DNA from: Actinernus sp. WN-2022
Taxonomy: Eukaryota; Cnidaria; Anthozoa; Actiniaria; Actinernidae
Direction of reading: 5' to 3'
Length of the DNA: 64,000 nt
Assembly (NCBI GenBank): GCA_030867875.1
Contig: JAOWCC010000239.1
Coordinates: 789,951 to 853,950 of the forward strand
Each line of letters opens with the position of its first letter. The stretch's first letter is position 1. Shown here piece by piece: positions 46,926-58,606 of this stretch. Below the pieces are notes generated by a model, which saw nothing but the letters and a program-made list of their open reading frames with translations, was not told the origin of the DNA and did not search any database. Made by a program: the position numbers and the translations under genes.

Positions 46926-48710
46926 ATAGGATGAACAGGATCAAAGTATGGTAATGAGAGTCTGTCGTCCGCCTAGAACATCTGACCTCAGATTGTATTT
47001 CGATACCTAAGTGTTTCAAGTTTATCAATTACTTATGCAGTCGTGGACTGGAAGGCGCCGTAGTTTCGCCTGAGTCAACAATACTTCATCGATATTAATA
47101 ACTCGGTTAGAGAGAAGATAGAGGCAAAATGAGTACTTCATGACGTGACGATAGCCTTAAACCCTCTAAAACCATCTACCGAACATTTATCTTTCAACTA
47201 ATGCGCATGCCTCCTATTTTATCGCTCGATCACAGCGTCTCCGACCCACATTGTTAGTGGCAAAGGTCAGAACTGATCAAAAAATTTACGGAGACGCTGT
47301 GATAATAGCCCTAGCAGCGCCCTAGCAGCGCCAGAGTAAAAAACAAAATATTTTGTTAAATGACACGACTCCAAAAACCGCAAGCAAAAATACAATCATA
47401 CATCCAATAACTTCAAAATCGAAATGTTAATGGTTACAATATGATGAGGTTAAAAGCCTATAATCACCTTACAATGTATAGCAGAGAGAAACTAAGAAAA
47501 GCTACTTAAATTATTACTTAATTATTTCACTTCAAAGTTGCATGATCCTCCAAATGATGGAGTATGTTAATTATAGTAAATGTTGTACTAATACAATTTA
47601 CATGTGTATTATAAAGATACATGCATTTTTGGCACAACCTTAGAAAATGTCTTAAAGACTATTTGAAGATCAGAAGTGCACTCTAACCGGAAAGAAAACG
47701 ACAGGAAAATTAATAAAGTTTCCAATTGTAACATAGATAAGTACTTTACCTATGCATATTAAATATTTATGATTATTATGAAAATGTCAAAATTAGCTAG
47801 AAAAAAATTGATATGTTATTCATCAGCCAACATTGGTGCATTGACCTCAACTAACATATTTTAAATATAATTCTCAATCTCTAACCTGGAGCCAAGTGAA
47901 AAGAAGGGTTAAGTTTTTGGCAGCTGTGTATTAATTAATATAGTTTTTATTTTAAATTGCATAAAACTTTGCATCATAAGCATAAACAAAATTGTGCTGC
48001 CAATTTGGCTTAATAATCACATCAAGGTTCACTATACTTTTTTCCATTGGCTCAATAACGTTCTTTCTTGGAATTGTCATGGTCAATTTCTTTTCACTTG
48101 GCAGCATTTCGCAATCAACACATGACTGCATTTGCATTTTTCAAATGCCTAAAAAGTATAATCTAGCCTTAAAAAAATCAGCCATTTGGCAGATCGTTGA
48201 GCCTAACTTGATACCCTGGAACTTTGACATCACCTCTAATTGGAAAATGGGATATTTTAAGAACTAACAAATATAATGAAAATAGTCTATATTGCAATAC
48301 TCTCAGTTAGCCTTAATATAACTCCAACGTCCATTTAATAAGCCTATACAGTACTCTTAAACATCTTTTTGAGATTTTTCCATTCATTTTAATTCATTGT
48401 GATAATAGGGAAAAGCAGTAAGCACCAGGAAACATTATCAATGAGATGAGATATACTTAATTAAAGTGCTTAATTAGCCAATTAGAACAATGCACTGATC
48501 AAATGTTTGCTATATTACAGGATTCGCACAGAAACTCCATGATGTTTTCAAGACTTTTCAATTACTAAAAATAAACTTTCATGACCTTAAAACTTCATAC
48601 AGACACTGTACAGTTTGAAACGACTGGCTGCATGGGCATATTCAGAATTTTGATATTTTTTCATTCACAGATTGAATTGTGGGTTATATAAATTGTTATG
48701 GTATAAATAA
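46926..48710. other. No gene recognised, one small hairpin
   Basis: TCACAGCGTCTCCG (47230-47243) and CGGAGACGCTGTGA (47289-47302) form a 14-bp perfect hairpin stem. The remainder is AT-rich without coding blocks. Confidence 0.4.
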
Positions 48711-48714
48711 TTAA

Positions 48715-49442
48715 AGGGATACCCGAGTGAAAAACACATTGGGGCTCAAAAGAATCTTCAACATGTTCTTTGTTCAGAAAATGTATTAAAATTTGATCAA
48801 AGGTTTTTAGTATTAAGAGCGAGCACCTCAAAGTTGGCCCCACGAAGACATGGGCGCCGCCATCTTTGTTTGCATTTACGGAAGTGACGTCACTTCGTCC
48901 CACCAGCGTTCTCACTCTCTCACTTATTAGGTGTTTTTAGGATGATAAACGCCTTAACTGTACCTCACATACATTGTAGTTCTTATACTTATTCAGAAGT
49001 CACTCGAGTCTTTTAAACCATGTTGTTTTGCTGTTATTAAATGGCAGTTACGAGACCTTGTTGTTCGTCTGATAATTTCTCGCCTTCCCAATGCTTTTCT
49101 TCCTCCTCCCAGTCTTCTGAACTTTTCTCATAATGTCGTCTTCATCATAATTCCGGTTTCTGTAAGAATTCCTCTGCAATCTCGATGAAAATATATCCAC
49201 TTTAATTCCGAGCGTGTGAAAATCATACAAAGACAAGTAGCCGCGATACGCTGGTGGGACGAAGTGACGTCACTTCCGTAAATGCAAACAAAGATGGCGG
49301 CGCCCATGTCTTCGCGGGGCCAACTTTGAGGTGCTCGTTCTTAATACTAAAAACGTTTGATCACATTTTAATACATTTTCTGAACAAAGAACATGTTGAA
49401 GATTCTTTTGAGCCCCAATGTGTTTTTCACTCGGGTATCCCT
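48715..49442. mobile_element. 728-bp TTAA-flanked MITE with ~195-bp inverted arms
   Basis: AGGGATACCCGAGTG at 48715 and the inverse ending at 49442 are flanked by TTAA (48711-48714, 49443-49446). The arms (48715-48908 and 49248-49442) match over about 195 bp with few differences, so any coding reading of one arm is mirrored in the other and is not a gene. The 340-bp centre has no recognised content. Confidence 0.9.
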
Positions 49443-49626
49443 TTAAGGTATAGCCATAAACATACTGAATGCACTCCAGAGGGCACATAATTGAGGAAAG
49501 AATTAAACTACAGTACAGCCGTAAAATAGTGCACACGCAATAACTTCTTTTTGTGTCCAAAAGCCAACAGGTTATTCCATGTAGCTTGCGCTTGAAATTA
49601 CCGAACTAACACAAGAACTTAAGACT

Positions 49627-49700
49627 CGCAAGAAGTTCTTTCCACAAGAAGATCAACCCGCAAGAAGTTCTTTCCACAAGAAGATCAACCCGCAAGAAGG
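49627..49700. repeat. 32-bp tandem repeat
   Basis: CGCAAGAAGTTCTTTCCACA starts at 49627 and 49659, and the unit begins again at 49691. 2.3 copies. Confidence 0.85.
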
Positions 49701-50572
49701 TAAACTTTAAGAAAACCCACACGAACGCTGAAGAACACACAAGACGTGGCATATGACTGAGCATGTTTGTGTTTTATGTGAGATCGCTAAGAAACAGAAC
49801 TTTTGAGAACCATGAAAGTTTACTTTAATATCTTAAACTGAAGTAGAGATTAGCTGGATACCCGTAGACTTGAATGTTGTATTAACTCGTCACAAAGAAG
49901 CTGAAATCAAAACGATCTCATGCAAATTATTAATCAGACAACAAATTAAAATATCCAAAAACTTTGACAGAATAGACTCAAACCAGTTTTCACATCAGGT
50001 GGAAACTATTCAGATCCGTAAGTGAAATGAAACTTTGAAAACATTTGGCTTGGTAGGAAGACAATTTTTGGTGCGATCTCAAAGTAAAACAAAGTGCGGA
50101 GCTCATTGATTATTCAAATCAGTTCACGGAAAATGTTACACAGTCAAGACTTGAACTTTGATAACGGAGCCACATTAAATAAAATAAACTCCAGGATATT
50201 TATTTGGTAGAATATATCATGTTCCAGTAAAGCTGAGAAGCTTGTGGTGCATTTTAAACTACAACGCAATAAAAAACACACTTAACGCAAAGTTCGCGGC
50301 ACTCTTGTGTCAATTTAAAAGCACACGTGAACTCGGAGAATCGTTGTATCACGGAATATCATTGAATTGAAAACATATGCAATAGATGACTTTAAAAAAA
50401 ATACTGAATGATTGACGGATCTATCAGTTTATCAGATGAAATAAAAAACACCGAACTAACGATAGGACGGTGTTTAGTAACGCAATCCCAAGCAACCTTT
50501 CTTTCGGTGACCCTTCGATAATTATTAATTTGGTCAATGTGAGCCATTCATCCATGTAGGTGCGATATCTGC
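49701..50572. other. No gene recognised
   Basis: AT-rich sequence without coding blocks, upstream of the direct repeat and the Crypton gene. Confidence 0.4.
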
Positions 50573-50639
50573 AGAATATCGAATATCAGATACTATCAGA
50601 TATTTATCTGTTCTCTAATATCATCTTAATATCATGTAG
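50573..50639. repeat. Upstream copy of a ~67-bp direct repeat
   Basis: AGAATATCGAATATCAGATA...ATCATCTTAATATCATGTAG recurs at 58671-58738 in the same orientation. The pair brackets the Crypton gene and the intact ISL2EU-type element. Confidence 0.85.
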
Positions 50640-50825
50640 AATCCCATAGCTCGACTCAAAATCGTGCGCTGATTGGCTAACGAAGCGTTTAATATTTTGT
50701 GGAATTCAACGGTTTGAAAAGCTGTATTAAACGATGCACAGGAAGCCCGCGCGTTTTATTTTTATTTTTATTGTCGTGAACAGAGACGACAAAAATCGTT
50801 TAAAACTTTCAAAAGACGACTCTAC

Positions 50826-52357
50826 ATGACAGAACGATCTTTAAATAAGTTAATCGTTACGGAAAATGACTATTTTCCAACTTTCGAAGTGAAATTTGAC
50901 TTTTTACAAAGATTGAAAAAGCCACTAACGCTAGCAAGTACAAGACGCCGGCAAAAACAAAGAGCAACCAAAATGTCTGAACTTAACCGGAAAGGAGAGG
51001 CTGGAGAAGACAATACTGAAGCTGATAAAGGTCATGCCATCGTCACATACACAGAAGCTGAAATGGTGGCGTTTAAAGAGAGCATGTCGTCTAAAAATAC
51101 GAAAAGAAGCACATCTTCCTCGGTCTCCGCTTACAGTCTTCGTACAAAGAAAAACACGGAAACGAGCTCAGCTTAAACACAGTTTCAAAGAAAGAAGCCC
51201 CTTTACTTCTGAAACATTTCTTCATTGAAATACGTCAGACAACTAAAGAAAACAAAGGCAAAGAATATGAACTAGGCACCCTTCAAACCTACCGGAACGG
51301 GCTGCGAAGGTATTTCCTTGAGCGGCCATGTCCTCCTACACCTGACAACTTCGACATCGAGAAAACTTCAGGCGTAGAATTTGAAGAAGTTGCCAACATG
51401 CTATCCATCAAGAAAAAGGATTTGAAGAAGAAAGGCCATGGAAACAAGCCAAATGCTGCTCAGCCAGTTGAAGACGAAGAAATTGAGAAGATGTGGTTGT
51501 CAGGAGCCATTGGTTTACAAAATCCGCGATCACTAATCCATCTTGTTTGGTGGAATAATGTTACACACCTCGAGATGAGAGCCAACAAGGAGCAGTATGA
51601 CTGTAAAGTGGATGACTTTACCATCACTGATCAGTATATTGAATACCAAGAACGACAAACGAAGAACCGCCAGGGAGATGAGGAAAGCGCGAGGAAACGT
51701 GCGAGAAAATATAACAACAAAATCTGGAAGACAGACGGCGGAGAGCGAGACCCATACCGGGCTTTTGTTGAATACGTCGGTCATCGGCCAAAAAGCGACA
51801 AAGTTCCCAGCAACATTTTCCTTTCTCCAGTTGACAACCCCAAGTCAAGTGTCTGGTACAAAATATCTCCCGTAGGCGTTAATACACTGAGAAAAATGAT
51901 GAAGAGAATCGCCTCCATTGCCTCTTTGGATGGCAAATTCACCAACTCCAGTGGCCGTAAAACAGTCATCCAGGTCCTGCATGACGAATTTCATCCGCTG
52001 GAAATTTCAGAGCTGACAGGTCATGCAAACCCAGAGTCAATATCCAGTTACAGCCACAATCCTCTCGATAAACAGCGTCGTACGTCCAATACATTGGCTG
52101 GCTTTGCATCCAACGCTACCACAACTGCCAGCGCCAGCTCTTCCAGTTCCAGCCATGGCTTGAAAGAAGTGACTGTCAACAGCCCTGCAATTCACCCGGC
52201 GGCGACAGACATGAATACAGTCAACGCAACAGGTCTTGGTGACAGCAGCTGCTCTGGTTTTCTGTCTGGAGCTGTAAGTGGATTGTTCACAGGAGTAAAT
52301 TTCAATAACTCTCCAGTGAATATTTCCATCAACTTGCAGTCGAGTGTCAACCACTGA
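50826..52357 (+). pseudogene. Crypton tyrosine recombinase, nearly complete with one frameshift
   Basis: The N-terminal part starts MTERSLNKLIVTENDYFPTF at 50826, with a basic stretch (TRRRQKQRATK). The native frame changes once between about 51100 and 51190; it continues LLLKHFFIEIRQTTKEN, LGTLQTYRNGLRRYFLE, then the DUF3504 catalytic domain. LVWWNNVTHLEMRANKEQYD carries the first Arg. FTNSSGRKTVIQVL retains the HxxR Arg but has Ser at the usual His. LTGHANPESISSYSH carries the second His and candidate nucleophile Tyr (about 52018-52056). The C-terminal tail is Ser/Thr-rich and ends NISINLQSSVNH. Compared with the 12-kb copy the lost catalytic residue is different. Crypton-type elements integrate via a tyrosine recombinase without terminal inverted repeats. 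Confidence 0.8.
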
Positions 52358-52784
52358 AGCAGTTCTGTGATCCGATTCTGATGAAAGGAATACACAGTTG
52401 ACTTCATTTAGTAATTTTATCCTGATAAATTAAATCCAGCATTCAAATGTCAGGTAGTATTTTTTAGTTTATAAAGTATGAACATTAAATGTAATACTTA
52501 CTAGTTTGCTCGTAACCATTGTAAAGTTTTCTCTCACTTTAATATCGTCATTCGCCAGTTCAGTTGGCCAAGACTTCGTCAATTCTCCAGTACTCAATCT
52601 CCAGATTATCTACTATTGGTTCCTTGTTGAAAATCGAATTGAAACCATTAATTTGGAACAAAATACAGGCATTTTCTTGCATGTTAAAAGCAATTTGAGC
52701 TCTCGAAAACCCCCACCTTGTGAACACCACGAGATTCAAATAAAGCGATTGAGTCTTCAAATTTAGCTTGATTCCTATTGGTTC
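52358..52784. other. No gene recognised
   Basis: 3' flank of the Crypton gene. AT-rich. Confidence 0.4.
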
Positions 52785-52805
52785 TTAAGGTTACCGCGCA
52801 ATGGG
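52785..52805. repeat. Solo TTAA/GGTTACC element terminus
   Basis: TTAAGGTTACCGCGCAATGG matches the beginning of the ends at 15649 and 1891 over the TTAAGGTTACCG core. No right end is found before the hairpin. Confidence 0.4.
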
Positions 52806-52900
52806 TTTCTGGCGCGGGTCGAGCAATTCATAGAAGACTTTCAAACTGTAATCATATTTCTATTATTTTCGTAAATGCTATGGGATTCAAAGAAAATTAA

Positions 52901-52938
52901 TTGCCCGACTCGGTAATTCCACGTTAAATTTCACTTGA

Positions 52939-53001
<63 letters not shown>

Positions 53002-53025
53002 ACGTGGAATTACCTCGTCAGGCAA
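52901..53025. repeat. Long perfect-like palindrome next to the transposon end
   Basis: TTGCCCGACTCGGTAATTCC...AAAACCGATATCGCAC pairs with GTGCGATATCGGTTTTT...GGAATTACC...GGCAA. Stem about 55 bp, loop about 15 bp. It ends only about a dozen bases before the ISL2EU-type element (53038). Confidence 0.9.
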
Positions 53026-53171
53026 TGAATTTACCTATTCTTGGCTTTCACGTGACGTCACAGGCCTCTCCAAATATGGACGGCCGCCATGTTTGTGCCC
53101 CTCAGAGTGTGAAATTTATTGTGATCGTAGGCCACTTCTGTAGTACTTTCCCGTTTTTATCGACATTAAGC

Positions 53172-55925
53172 ATGAATTCGTCCGAGAAAATCAAGAAAGA
53201 CGAGCTAGAAAGGCACAGCAAGAATATACCAGTGCTCTCCAAGTATGCTTTGGCCTTGGAAAGCCGCATTAAGCTGCGATATCTCGAGAAAATTTCGGTG
53301 ATAGGAATCGACCCGGCCATTATCCCAAGCGATGAGTTCGATCCCGAATGTTTGCCGCCAGTAGAACAGTCGGATTTGTTCAGTTATTTGGTCCTCCAAA
53401 CAAGCTATTACACCAATGACCAATTCAAGAGCTACAAGAGTTTGGAAGCATACAATCAAGTGGTATCTGGTTTTGTGGCTTCGGTAAAAGGGAAGGTGAT
53501 CGCCGGAAAGCACGTTGTTGTAGCGCGCATTAGACACTCACAACGAATGAACGACCCTCTTGTGGACGTGTGGCTAATAATCGGGACTGATGGAACCATT
53601 CTATCTGTGCATTGTTTAGGATGCAAAGCAGGGTTGGCAGAATCTTGCTCGCATGTTGCGAGCGTTCTATTTTACATTGAATGTTGGACACGAATCAATA
53701 GGAAGTTAGCGTGCACGCAAGTAAAGTGTACATGGATGCTTCCAACTTATGTGAGCGAAGTTTCTTATGCGAGGATAAAAGACATCGACTTTACTTCGGC
53801 TAAAAAGCTGAAAGAAAACATAGATAGTGAAATAGATTCATTTGATGGAAGCATAAGCTCACAAGAACGACCCACTAGTGCTACTGGTTCACAAAAGCAA
53901 ACCCCGACACCTCAAGTTTCAGCAGCGGAAATTGTGACATTTTATGACAAGCTGAACCAATGCAAAACAAAGGCTGTGGCGTTAAGTTTAGTCAAGAAAC
54001 ATGCCGATCAATTTGTGTCAAAAAGCCGCAACGTCCCAGTACTAACGGATCTCTATGAACCAAGTAATTTAGACCTCGAATATCCTGATCTTTTGCGCAA
54101 ATGTTTAGATGTACATGTCAATATTTCTGATGAGGATATCGAGACGGTTGAGAAAGATACAAGGTCACAAGCAAGGGGTCCAGGCTTTTTTAGGCATCGA
54201 GCTGGACGGATTGGTGCATCTGTTAGCGGCGCAGTATTCCACAGCAACCTTGCACAGCCGCCGCAATCACTGCTGAAGTCAATTTGTTACCCCCATTTGT
54301 ACAAAGTGAACACAAAGGCGACAAGGCATGGGTGCAAATATGAGGAACCTGCCATTAAGGCTTATGAGGCACACATGAAGGGAAATCATGTTAACTTTCA
54401 GATTCAGCGATGTGGCCTGTTTATCAATAAGCAGTACCCTTTTATCCATGCCACACCTGACTTTTTTATGTCTTGCGATTGTTGTGGATTGGGATGCGGG
54501 GAAATCAAATGTCCAGTTTCTATAATCGATAATGACTTTGACGAGTATGCCAATAAAAAGAGTGCGTGTCTGGAAAAGGTGGATGGGGTCTTTAAGTTGA
54601 AGAAAACGCATAATTATTACCACCAAGTCCAGCAACAGTTATTTACTCTTCCAGAGAGGAAATACTGTGACTTTGTTGTTTGTACATTTGATGTGGAGGG
54701 CAATGCCCATTTACTATGCGACCGAATTAGTCCTGATATGGAACACACAAGTACTGTTATGGTGAAACTACAATCGTTCTGGAGAATATGCATTCTCCCT
54801 GAGATCCTGGGCCGGTGGTACACAAGAAAGTGCGATGTGGTCATAAAGGCTCCAGGGATTGATAGCATCTGCTTTTGCAGAGAGCAGAGCAGTGCAGATG
54901 ATGTTTCCTGTAGCAACCCAGGGTGCCCTTATGGACGATTTCACAAGGCATGTTTGGCAATAAGTGGAGTACCAATGAAGAATACCTGGTACTGTCCCCA
55001 CTGCAGCAGGCTACCAGAGTTTAAGCGTGTGGCCAGGAAGGCTACATCAGCCAAAGGGAAAGCACTAGTGAACCAGGCTGCCATGCTCTGCACCAATATT
55101 TGTCTCTGCAATGCAAAACCATCTCCAGGAGACAAATTGGTTGAGTGTCACAATACTGGGTGTGACCATGGACGGTACTTCCATATTAGTTGTTTGGGGC
55201 TGAAAAGGATGCCCAATAATTCTAAAACAACATGGCAATGCAAGGCCTGCAAAGGGAAAAAGACAAAGCCATCTACTTCTTGTACTTCTTCTGCGTCACC
55301 GACAGTGTCGGCTGCTACTGGTGAGTTGAGTGATTCGAGCGGTGATGAGGACAATGTTGTCATTACTAACAAAACAACAGGACCAATTGATAAATTTGGA
55401 ACTCTTGCACATTTGGTGGATGCTGATTATGACCTTATCAGGGATCCTGGAGGTTGGCTTTCTGGTGACATTGTGCAAGCTGCACAAGTGCTACTACAGA
55501 AAGTCAATCCATCAGTTGAGGGACTGCAGCGCCCAACACTAGGGCGCGTGCGAAACTTTGATGTAGTTTCAGCAGAATGTATCCAGATTTTGCATTCTGG
55601 TACAGATCACTGGGTTTGCATCAGTTCTGTGGGTTGTTTGCCTGGCATGGTAAACCTTTATGATAGTTATTATGATGATGCTATTAGCCAGGAAATAGAA
55701 GAACAGGCAAATGATTTGCTTGGTGGACATTTAGTTTCACTGGACTATGTACCTGTACAGCAGCAGAGAAATGGTAGCGACTGTGGTGTTTTTTCCATTG
55801 CATTTGCTACGTGTTTAATTTTTGCAACTGATCCAAGGCATGTAACATTTGATATCCCTAGAATGCGCCCACATTTATTGCAATGTTTGCAAAATGGATC
55901 AATTAGCATGTTCCCCATCTTTTAG
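53172..55925 (+). CDS. SWIM-YqaJ-PHD-PHD-Ulp1 fusion protein of the ISL2EU-type transposon
   Basis: Start chosen at 53172 ([15 protein letters not shown]); the frame is open further upstream, but only through the terminal repeat and the palindrome. 917 residues. Domains in order: a SWIM zinc finger with C148, C151, C159 and H161; a YqaJ-type nuclease at about 335-500 with D430 (HATPD), E444-x-K446 (GEIKCP) and a Gln-rich HQVQQQ at 484-489. Next come two PHD fingers at about 567-611 (ICFCREQ...WYCPHC) and 644-693 (ICLCNAK...WQCKAC). Last is a C-terminal Ulp1-type cysteine protease at about 755-905 with H813 (TDHWVC), D831 (YDSYYD), Q863-865 and C871 (SDCGVF). YqaJ proteins are DNA exonucleases; Ulp1 proteases cleave SUMO or related conjugates; PHD fingers often read histone tails. 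It is expected to act in the nucleus with the transposase on the opposite strand. All catalytic residues I can judge are present. Confidence 0.9.
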   Translation: MNSSEKIKKDELERHSKNIPVLSKYALALESRIKLRYLEKISVIGIDPAIIPSDEFDPECLPPVEQSDLFSYLVLQTSYYTNDQFKSYKSLEAYNQVVSGFVASVKGKVIAGKHVVVARIRHSQRMNDPLVDVWLIIGTDGTILSVHCLGCKAGLAESCSHVASVLFYIECWTRINRKLACTQVKCTWMLPTYVSEVSYARIKDIDFTSAKKLKENIDSEIDSFDGSISSQERPTSATGSQKQTPTPQVSAAEIVTFYDKLNQCKTKAVALSLVKKHADQFVSKSRNVPVLTDLYEPSNLDLEYPDLLRKCLDVHVNISDEDIETVEKDTRSQARGPGFFRHRAGRIGASVSGAVFHSNLAQPPQSLLKSICYPHLYKVNTKATRHGCKYEEPAIKAYEAHMKGNHVNFQIQRCGLFINKQYPFIHATPDFFMSCDCCGLGCGEIKCPVSIIDNDFDEYANKKSACLEKVDGVFKLKKTHNYYHQVQQQLFTLPERKYCDFVVCTFDVEGNAHLLCDRISPDMEHTSTVMVKLQSFWRICILPEILGRWYTRKCDVVIKAPGIDSICFCREQSSADDVSCSNPGCPYGRFHKACLAISGVPMKNTWYCPHCSRLPEFKRVARKATSAKGKALVNQAAMLCTNICLCNAKPSPGDKLVECHNTGCDHGRYFHISCLGLKRMPNNSKTTWQCKACKGKKTKPSTSCTSSASPTVSAATGELSDSSGDEDNVVITNKTTGPIDKFGTLAHLVDADYDLIRDPGGWLSGDIVQAAQVLLQKVNPSVEGLQRPTLGRVRNFDVVSAECIQILHSGTDHWVCISSVGCLPGMVNLYDSYYDDAISQEIEEQANDLLGGHLVSLDYVPVQQQRNGSDCGVFSIAFATCLIFATDPRHVTFDIPRMRPHLLQCLQNGSISMFPIF

Positions 55926-55948
55926 TATAAATAGTTAATGGTTCGAAT

Positions 55949-56125
55949 AGAGTGCAAATGATATATCCGTGAAATACAAATTGCACATTTGTACAATTTA
56001 GTGGTTTATGCCTAGCTGATTTTTCACCTATTTGTCTGTCTAGACGAAATTGACTATTTACAAAATTGTACAAATTTGTGCAATTTTGTGGCACTAATGT
56101 TTCACAGATATATTGTTTGCACTCT
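55949..56125. repeat. Hairpin element after the fusion gene
   Basis: AGAGTGCAAATGATATATCC and the inverse GGATATAT-like/TTTGCACTCT ends (56106-56125) form imperfect arms of about 55 bp. They include AAATTGCACATTTGTACAA on one arm and TTGTACAAATTTGTGCAATTT on the other. It is similar to a remnant at 34250-34395. Confidence 0.75.
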
Positions 56126-56932
56126 ATGTTACATAGGCATCTGAACAAAGTTTTTGTACTCCTGTGAATTAGCCATAGTTTTATTCTAAAATCCACAATT
56201 ACTTTTAATTGTACATTTATTTTTATTTTATTTAGTTGTTTTTTACTGCAAGAAGGTGGAATTATTTATTATTATAATTAACAGTTGGATCTCAGGGTCT
56301 GTCTACAAAAAGACCTTGTGCTGCTATTTCTCTGTACTATTATTTACGAAATAGCACACATTTTTCCATGTACCATGTGATGGTACCACACATAAAATTA
56401 TCATGGGAGAATGGCTAATTATGTGGGAATACGAGCCCCTTTGGGAGTGAGTATTTCCACAGTTTTTTGCCGTTCAACCAGTTTTCACATCATGTTATGG
56501 TAAAATGAGAAATGTGTGCTAATTTCTTTTATGAAATAGGCCAGCCATGTACCTCCCTGGATTTTCAACCAATCAGAGTGTACATACTGGGCAATTTTTG
56601 TTTGCTTCAGTGAAATATCAGGGCAGGTTTGACAAGACAGGGTTTGTATTTTGGCGAGACAAGGTTGAGAAGCCCTGATATTTATCGGAAGAGAACATCA
56701 ATTGTACTATAATATTTTATTATTATCCCACTGACTTGAAGTTTGTTTTCACCGGGAAGCCATTCATTGGTTTCTTCACAAAACTTTTCCCCATCTTTTC
56801 TTTTTTTGTTATAGTTATGCTTGTGCAACTGTCCATGATATCAGGAAAATTTCTCTCACTTCTGATTGGAATACAAGGTTTAGTGGGATAATAAAACATT
56901 ATATTATAACACTAGAACAATTGAAAAAAATC
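56126..56932. other. Spacer between the two convergent transposon genes
   Basis: AT-rich. Candidate minus-strand polyadenylation words lie near 56217-56233 (TTTTATTTTATTTAG on the plus strand), and no coding sequence is seen. Confidence 0.4.
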
Positions 56933-58498
56933 CTAATCAAATGGTACAATTGGAGGACAAAAATTTACAAAAGCAGAGCATACCGTTATAATTCTGTCAA
57001 TTATAGGTACCTGTACCTCTGCAGGTCCAGTTGAACGACAAACTAGGTAGTCTGTGGGAATAATTCCTTCTAAAATAGTGTACTTTCTGCGCAGTAGTCC
57101 AATCACTCTTTCGACGTGAATCCTGACATTCGCAATTCCCCTCGACCTTTCTACATCCACTGGGTCTAGCTGGGCTTTCCCTTTTGTAAATGCTGGTATA
57201 ACAAGCTTCCCTTGCTTTAAACCAACACTTTCAGCAATGGTAAAGCCCCTGTCAGCCATCACTGTGTCCCCTGGTACCAGTTTGTCCAAAAAACCACAGT
57301 TCTCTGTCAGGAATTTGTCAGATGTGCGACCACCCCAAGCCTCTGATACAAATGAGATGGATCCTTGTGGTGTAATGCCAATAAGCACTTTTATCGTATT
57401 ATGGTGCTTGTATGACGAAAAGGTCTGTGCACGCGCCATTAGATTTGAAGGTTTCTCCACAAACACCTCAAAGCAGTCAATAATAACAGTAACTTTCCGT
57501 CCAAATGTGTACTGAAAACACATAGGCATAGTTTTCCACAAGCTCTCTCTGTCAGGCCATGTAACAAAACACGACAATCTAGTATCTAAGACTACAATCC
57601 AGGCAGTAAATATCCTTGAAACAGTAGAAAGGGAAACTAGAAACCGGTAGGCCAGATCTTGGAAAGGCATGTTTAGCCGCAGTTTCATCACAACCATGAT
57701 AAATTCCTGGAAGCTGTCCAGACACTGAGATCGACGAGATACATAGGGCGCAACATGTTCAAACACAACCATAAGTATTTCATATGAAGGGAGACCGGTA
57801 TAAAATCTAACTTTATCGTCTGAGTTGAAGTATTCTTTGTTTGGGGCTTGATAAGTCTGATTTCTAAACATGTACTGAAACTCTTCAGTCTGTGTTTCAG
57901 CGATCTTTGAGTCGCGATATGTTGGCACGCTTCTAAACACATACTGCAATTCCTCGGTTTGCGTTTCGGCGTCCTTCGGTTCTATGGGTTCTAGCTCCGG
58001 GTCCAAATCCATTTCTACCTCTTCAGGTTCATTCCCAACGTCCATGAATTCAATATCCCGTACACGATCTCCAGCAACATCCAACTGCGTTCTCTTCGCT
58101 GCGGCTTCTATCTCTTGTTGTTCTGCGATTCGCTTTTTGCGCTCTTTTGTCCTCTCAGCTCTCGCTTCTGTCTCTTTCTGTCTACTTTCTTTCGCCTCAG
58201 CTTCCTTATATTCTTTCTTGCCGAGGTTCTGACTGGGTACCCAGTCAACATCATATCGATCCCAAGAAGCTGCAGGCTTCCCCGAAACGAAGTGACGGCC
58301 ACATACCCGTTCGCTTTCGAGGATGTTTTTAGTAGCTGTATCTCCGCGGCTGATCGCCGAAATCCACAATCTTCTGCGTTCTCTCGTTCGTTCTTCGTGC
58401 TCTTCGCCTTGATGAGTGCTTACTTTAGGTATTGAAGCAAAATATAGCTTATGTTTGCCGCTTTTCGACCCGCAACCAACGATAATACAGTGAACCAT
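56933..58498 (-). CDS. THAP-DDE_Tnp_4 transposase of the ISL2EU-type transposon, complete
   Basis: 521 residues, single open frame on the minus strand, starting [17 protein letters not shown]. An N-terminal THAP zinc finger uses C4, C9, C66 and H69 (ERVCGRHF). A highly charged helical linker (93-140) follows, then acidic stretches with a short internal duplication ([13 protein letters not shown] at about 177 and [13 protein letters not shown] at 200). A helix-turn-helix (about 260-300, [12 protein letters not shown]) leads to the DDE_Tnp_4 catalytic core with D341 (VIIDCFE), D416 (VMADRGF) and E463 ([11 protein letters not shown]). The function is recognition of the element's ends (THAP) and excision/insertion (DDE). 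It faces the fusion gene with about 1 kb between stops. No lesion is seen; this may be the functional transposase. Confidence 0.92.
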   Translation of the reverse strand: MVHCIIVGCGSKSGKHKLYFASIPKVSTHQGEEHEERTRERRRLWISAISRGDTATKNILESERVCGRHFVSGKPAASWDRYDVDWVPSQNLGKKEYKEAEAKESRQKETEARAERTKERKKRIAEQQEIEAAAKRTQLDVAGDRVRDIEFMDVGNEPEEVEMDLDPELEPIEPKDAETQTEELQYVFRSVPTYRDSKIAETQTEEFQYMFRNQTYQAPNKEYFNSDDKVRFYTGLPSYEILMVVFEHVAPYVSRRSQCLDSFQEFIMVVMKLRLNMPFQDLAYRFLVSLSTVSRIFTAWIVVLDTRLSCFVTWPDRESLWKTMPMCFQYTFGRKVTVIIDCFEVFVEKPSNLMARAQTFSSYKHHNTIKVLIGITPQGSISFVSEAWGGRTSDKFLTENCGFLDKLVPGDTVMADRGFTIAESVGLKQGKLVIPAFTKGKAQLDPVDVERSRGIANVRIHVERVIGLLRRKYTILEGIIPTDYLVCRSTGPAEVQVPIIDRIITVCSAFVNFCPPIVPFD

Positions 58499-58606
58499 AT
58501 TCGACTAAATCCTCTCACTTCGCGTCTTTGTTTACGGGTCGAGGGGCACAAATATGGCGGATAGCAACCGTTGTCAAGGCCGGGTCACGTGGGTGAAAGC
58601 CAAGAA

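Larger units (their letters stand above)
53038..58606. mobile_element. Apparently intact 5.57-kb ISL2EU-type transposon
   Basis: TTCTTGGCTTTCAC at 53038 and GTGAAAGCCAAGAA ending at 58606 are flanked by TA on both sides (AT is an equally valid reading of the duplication). Subterminal repeats continue the match: GCCGCCATGTTTGTGCCCCT (near 53083-53102) and its inverse AGGGGCACAAATATGGCGG (58542-58560). Two uninterrupted genes face each other (53172-55925 + and 56933-58498 -). Both have full catalytic residue sets and no stops, in contrast to every other DNA transposon in this window. Confidence 0.85.

Noticed and set aside
48661..49490. Duplicate genes on both strands (84 and 78 codons, near-identical proteins)
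   Set aside because: They are translations of the two inverted arms of one MITE.
52935..53171. Longer N-terminus for the fusion protein
   Set aside because: The upstream extension would translate the palindrome and the transposon's terminal repeat. The start at 53172 lies inside the element and opens a normal globular sequence.
53205..55487. Several minus-strand open frames across the fusion gene
   Set aside because: They show no domain and exist only because the sense strand is a long conserved coding region.
57984..58435. Serine-rich frames on the plus strand
   Set aside because: They are antisense shadows of the charged helical linker of the transposase on the minus strand.
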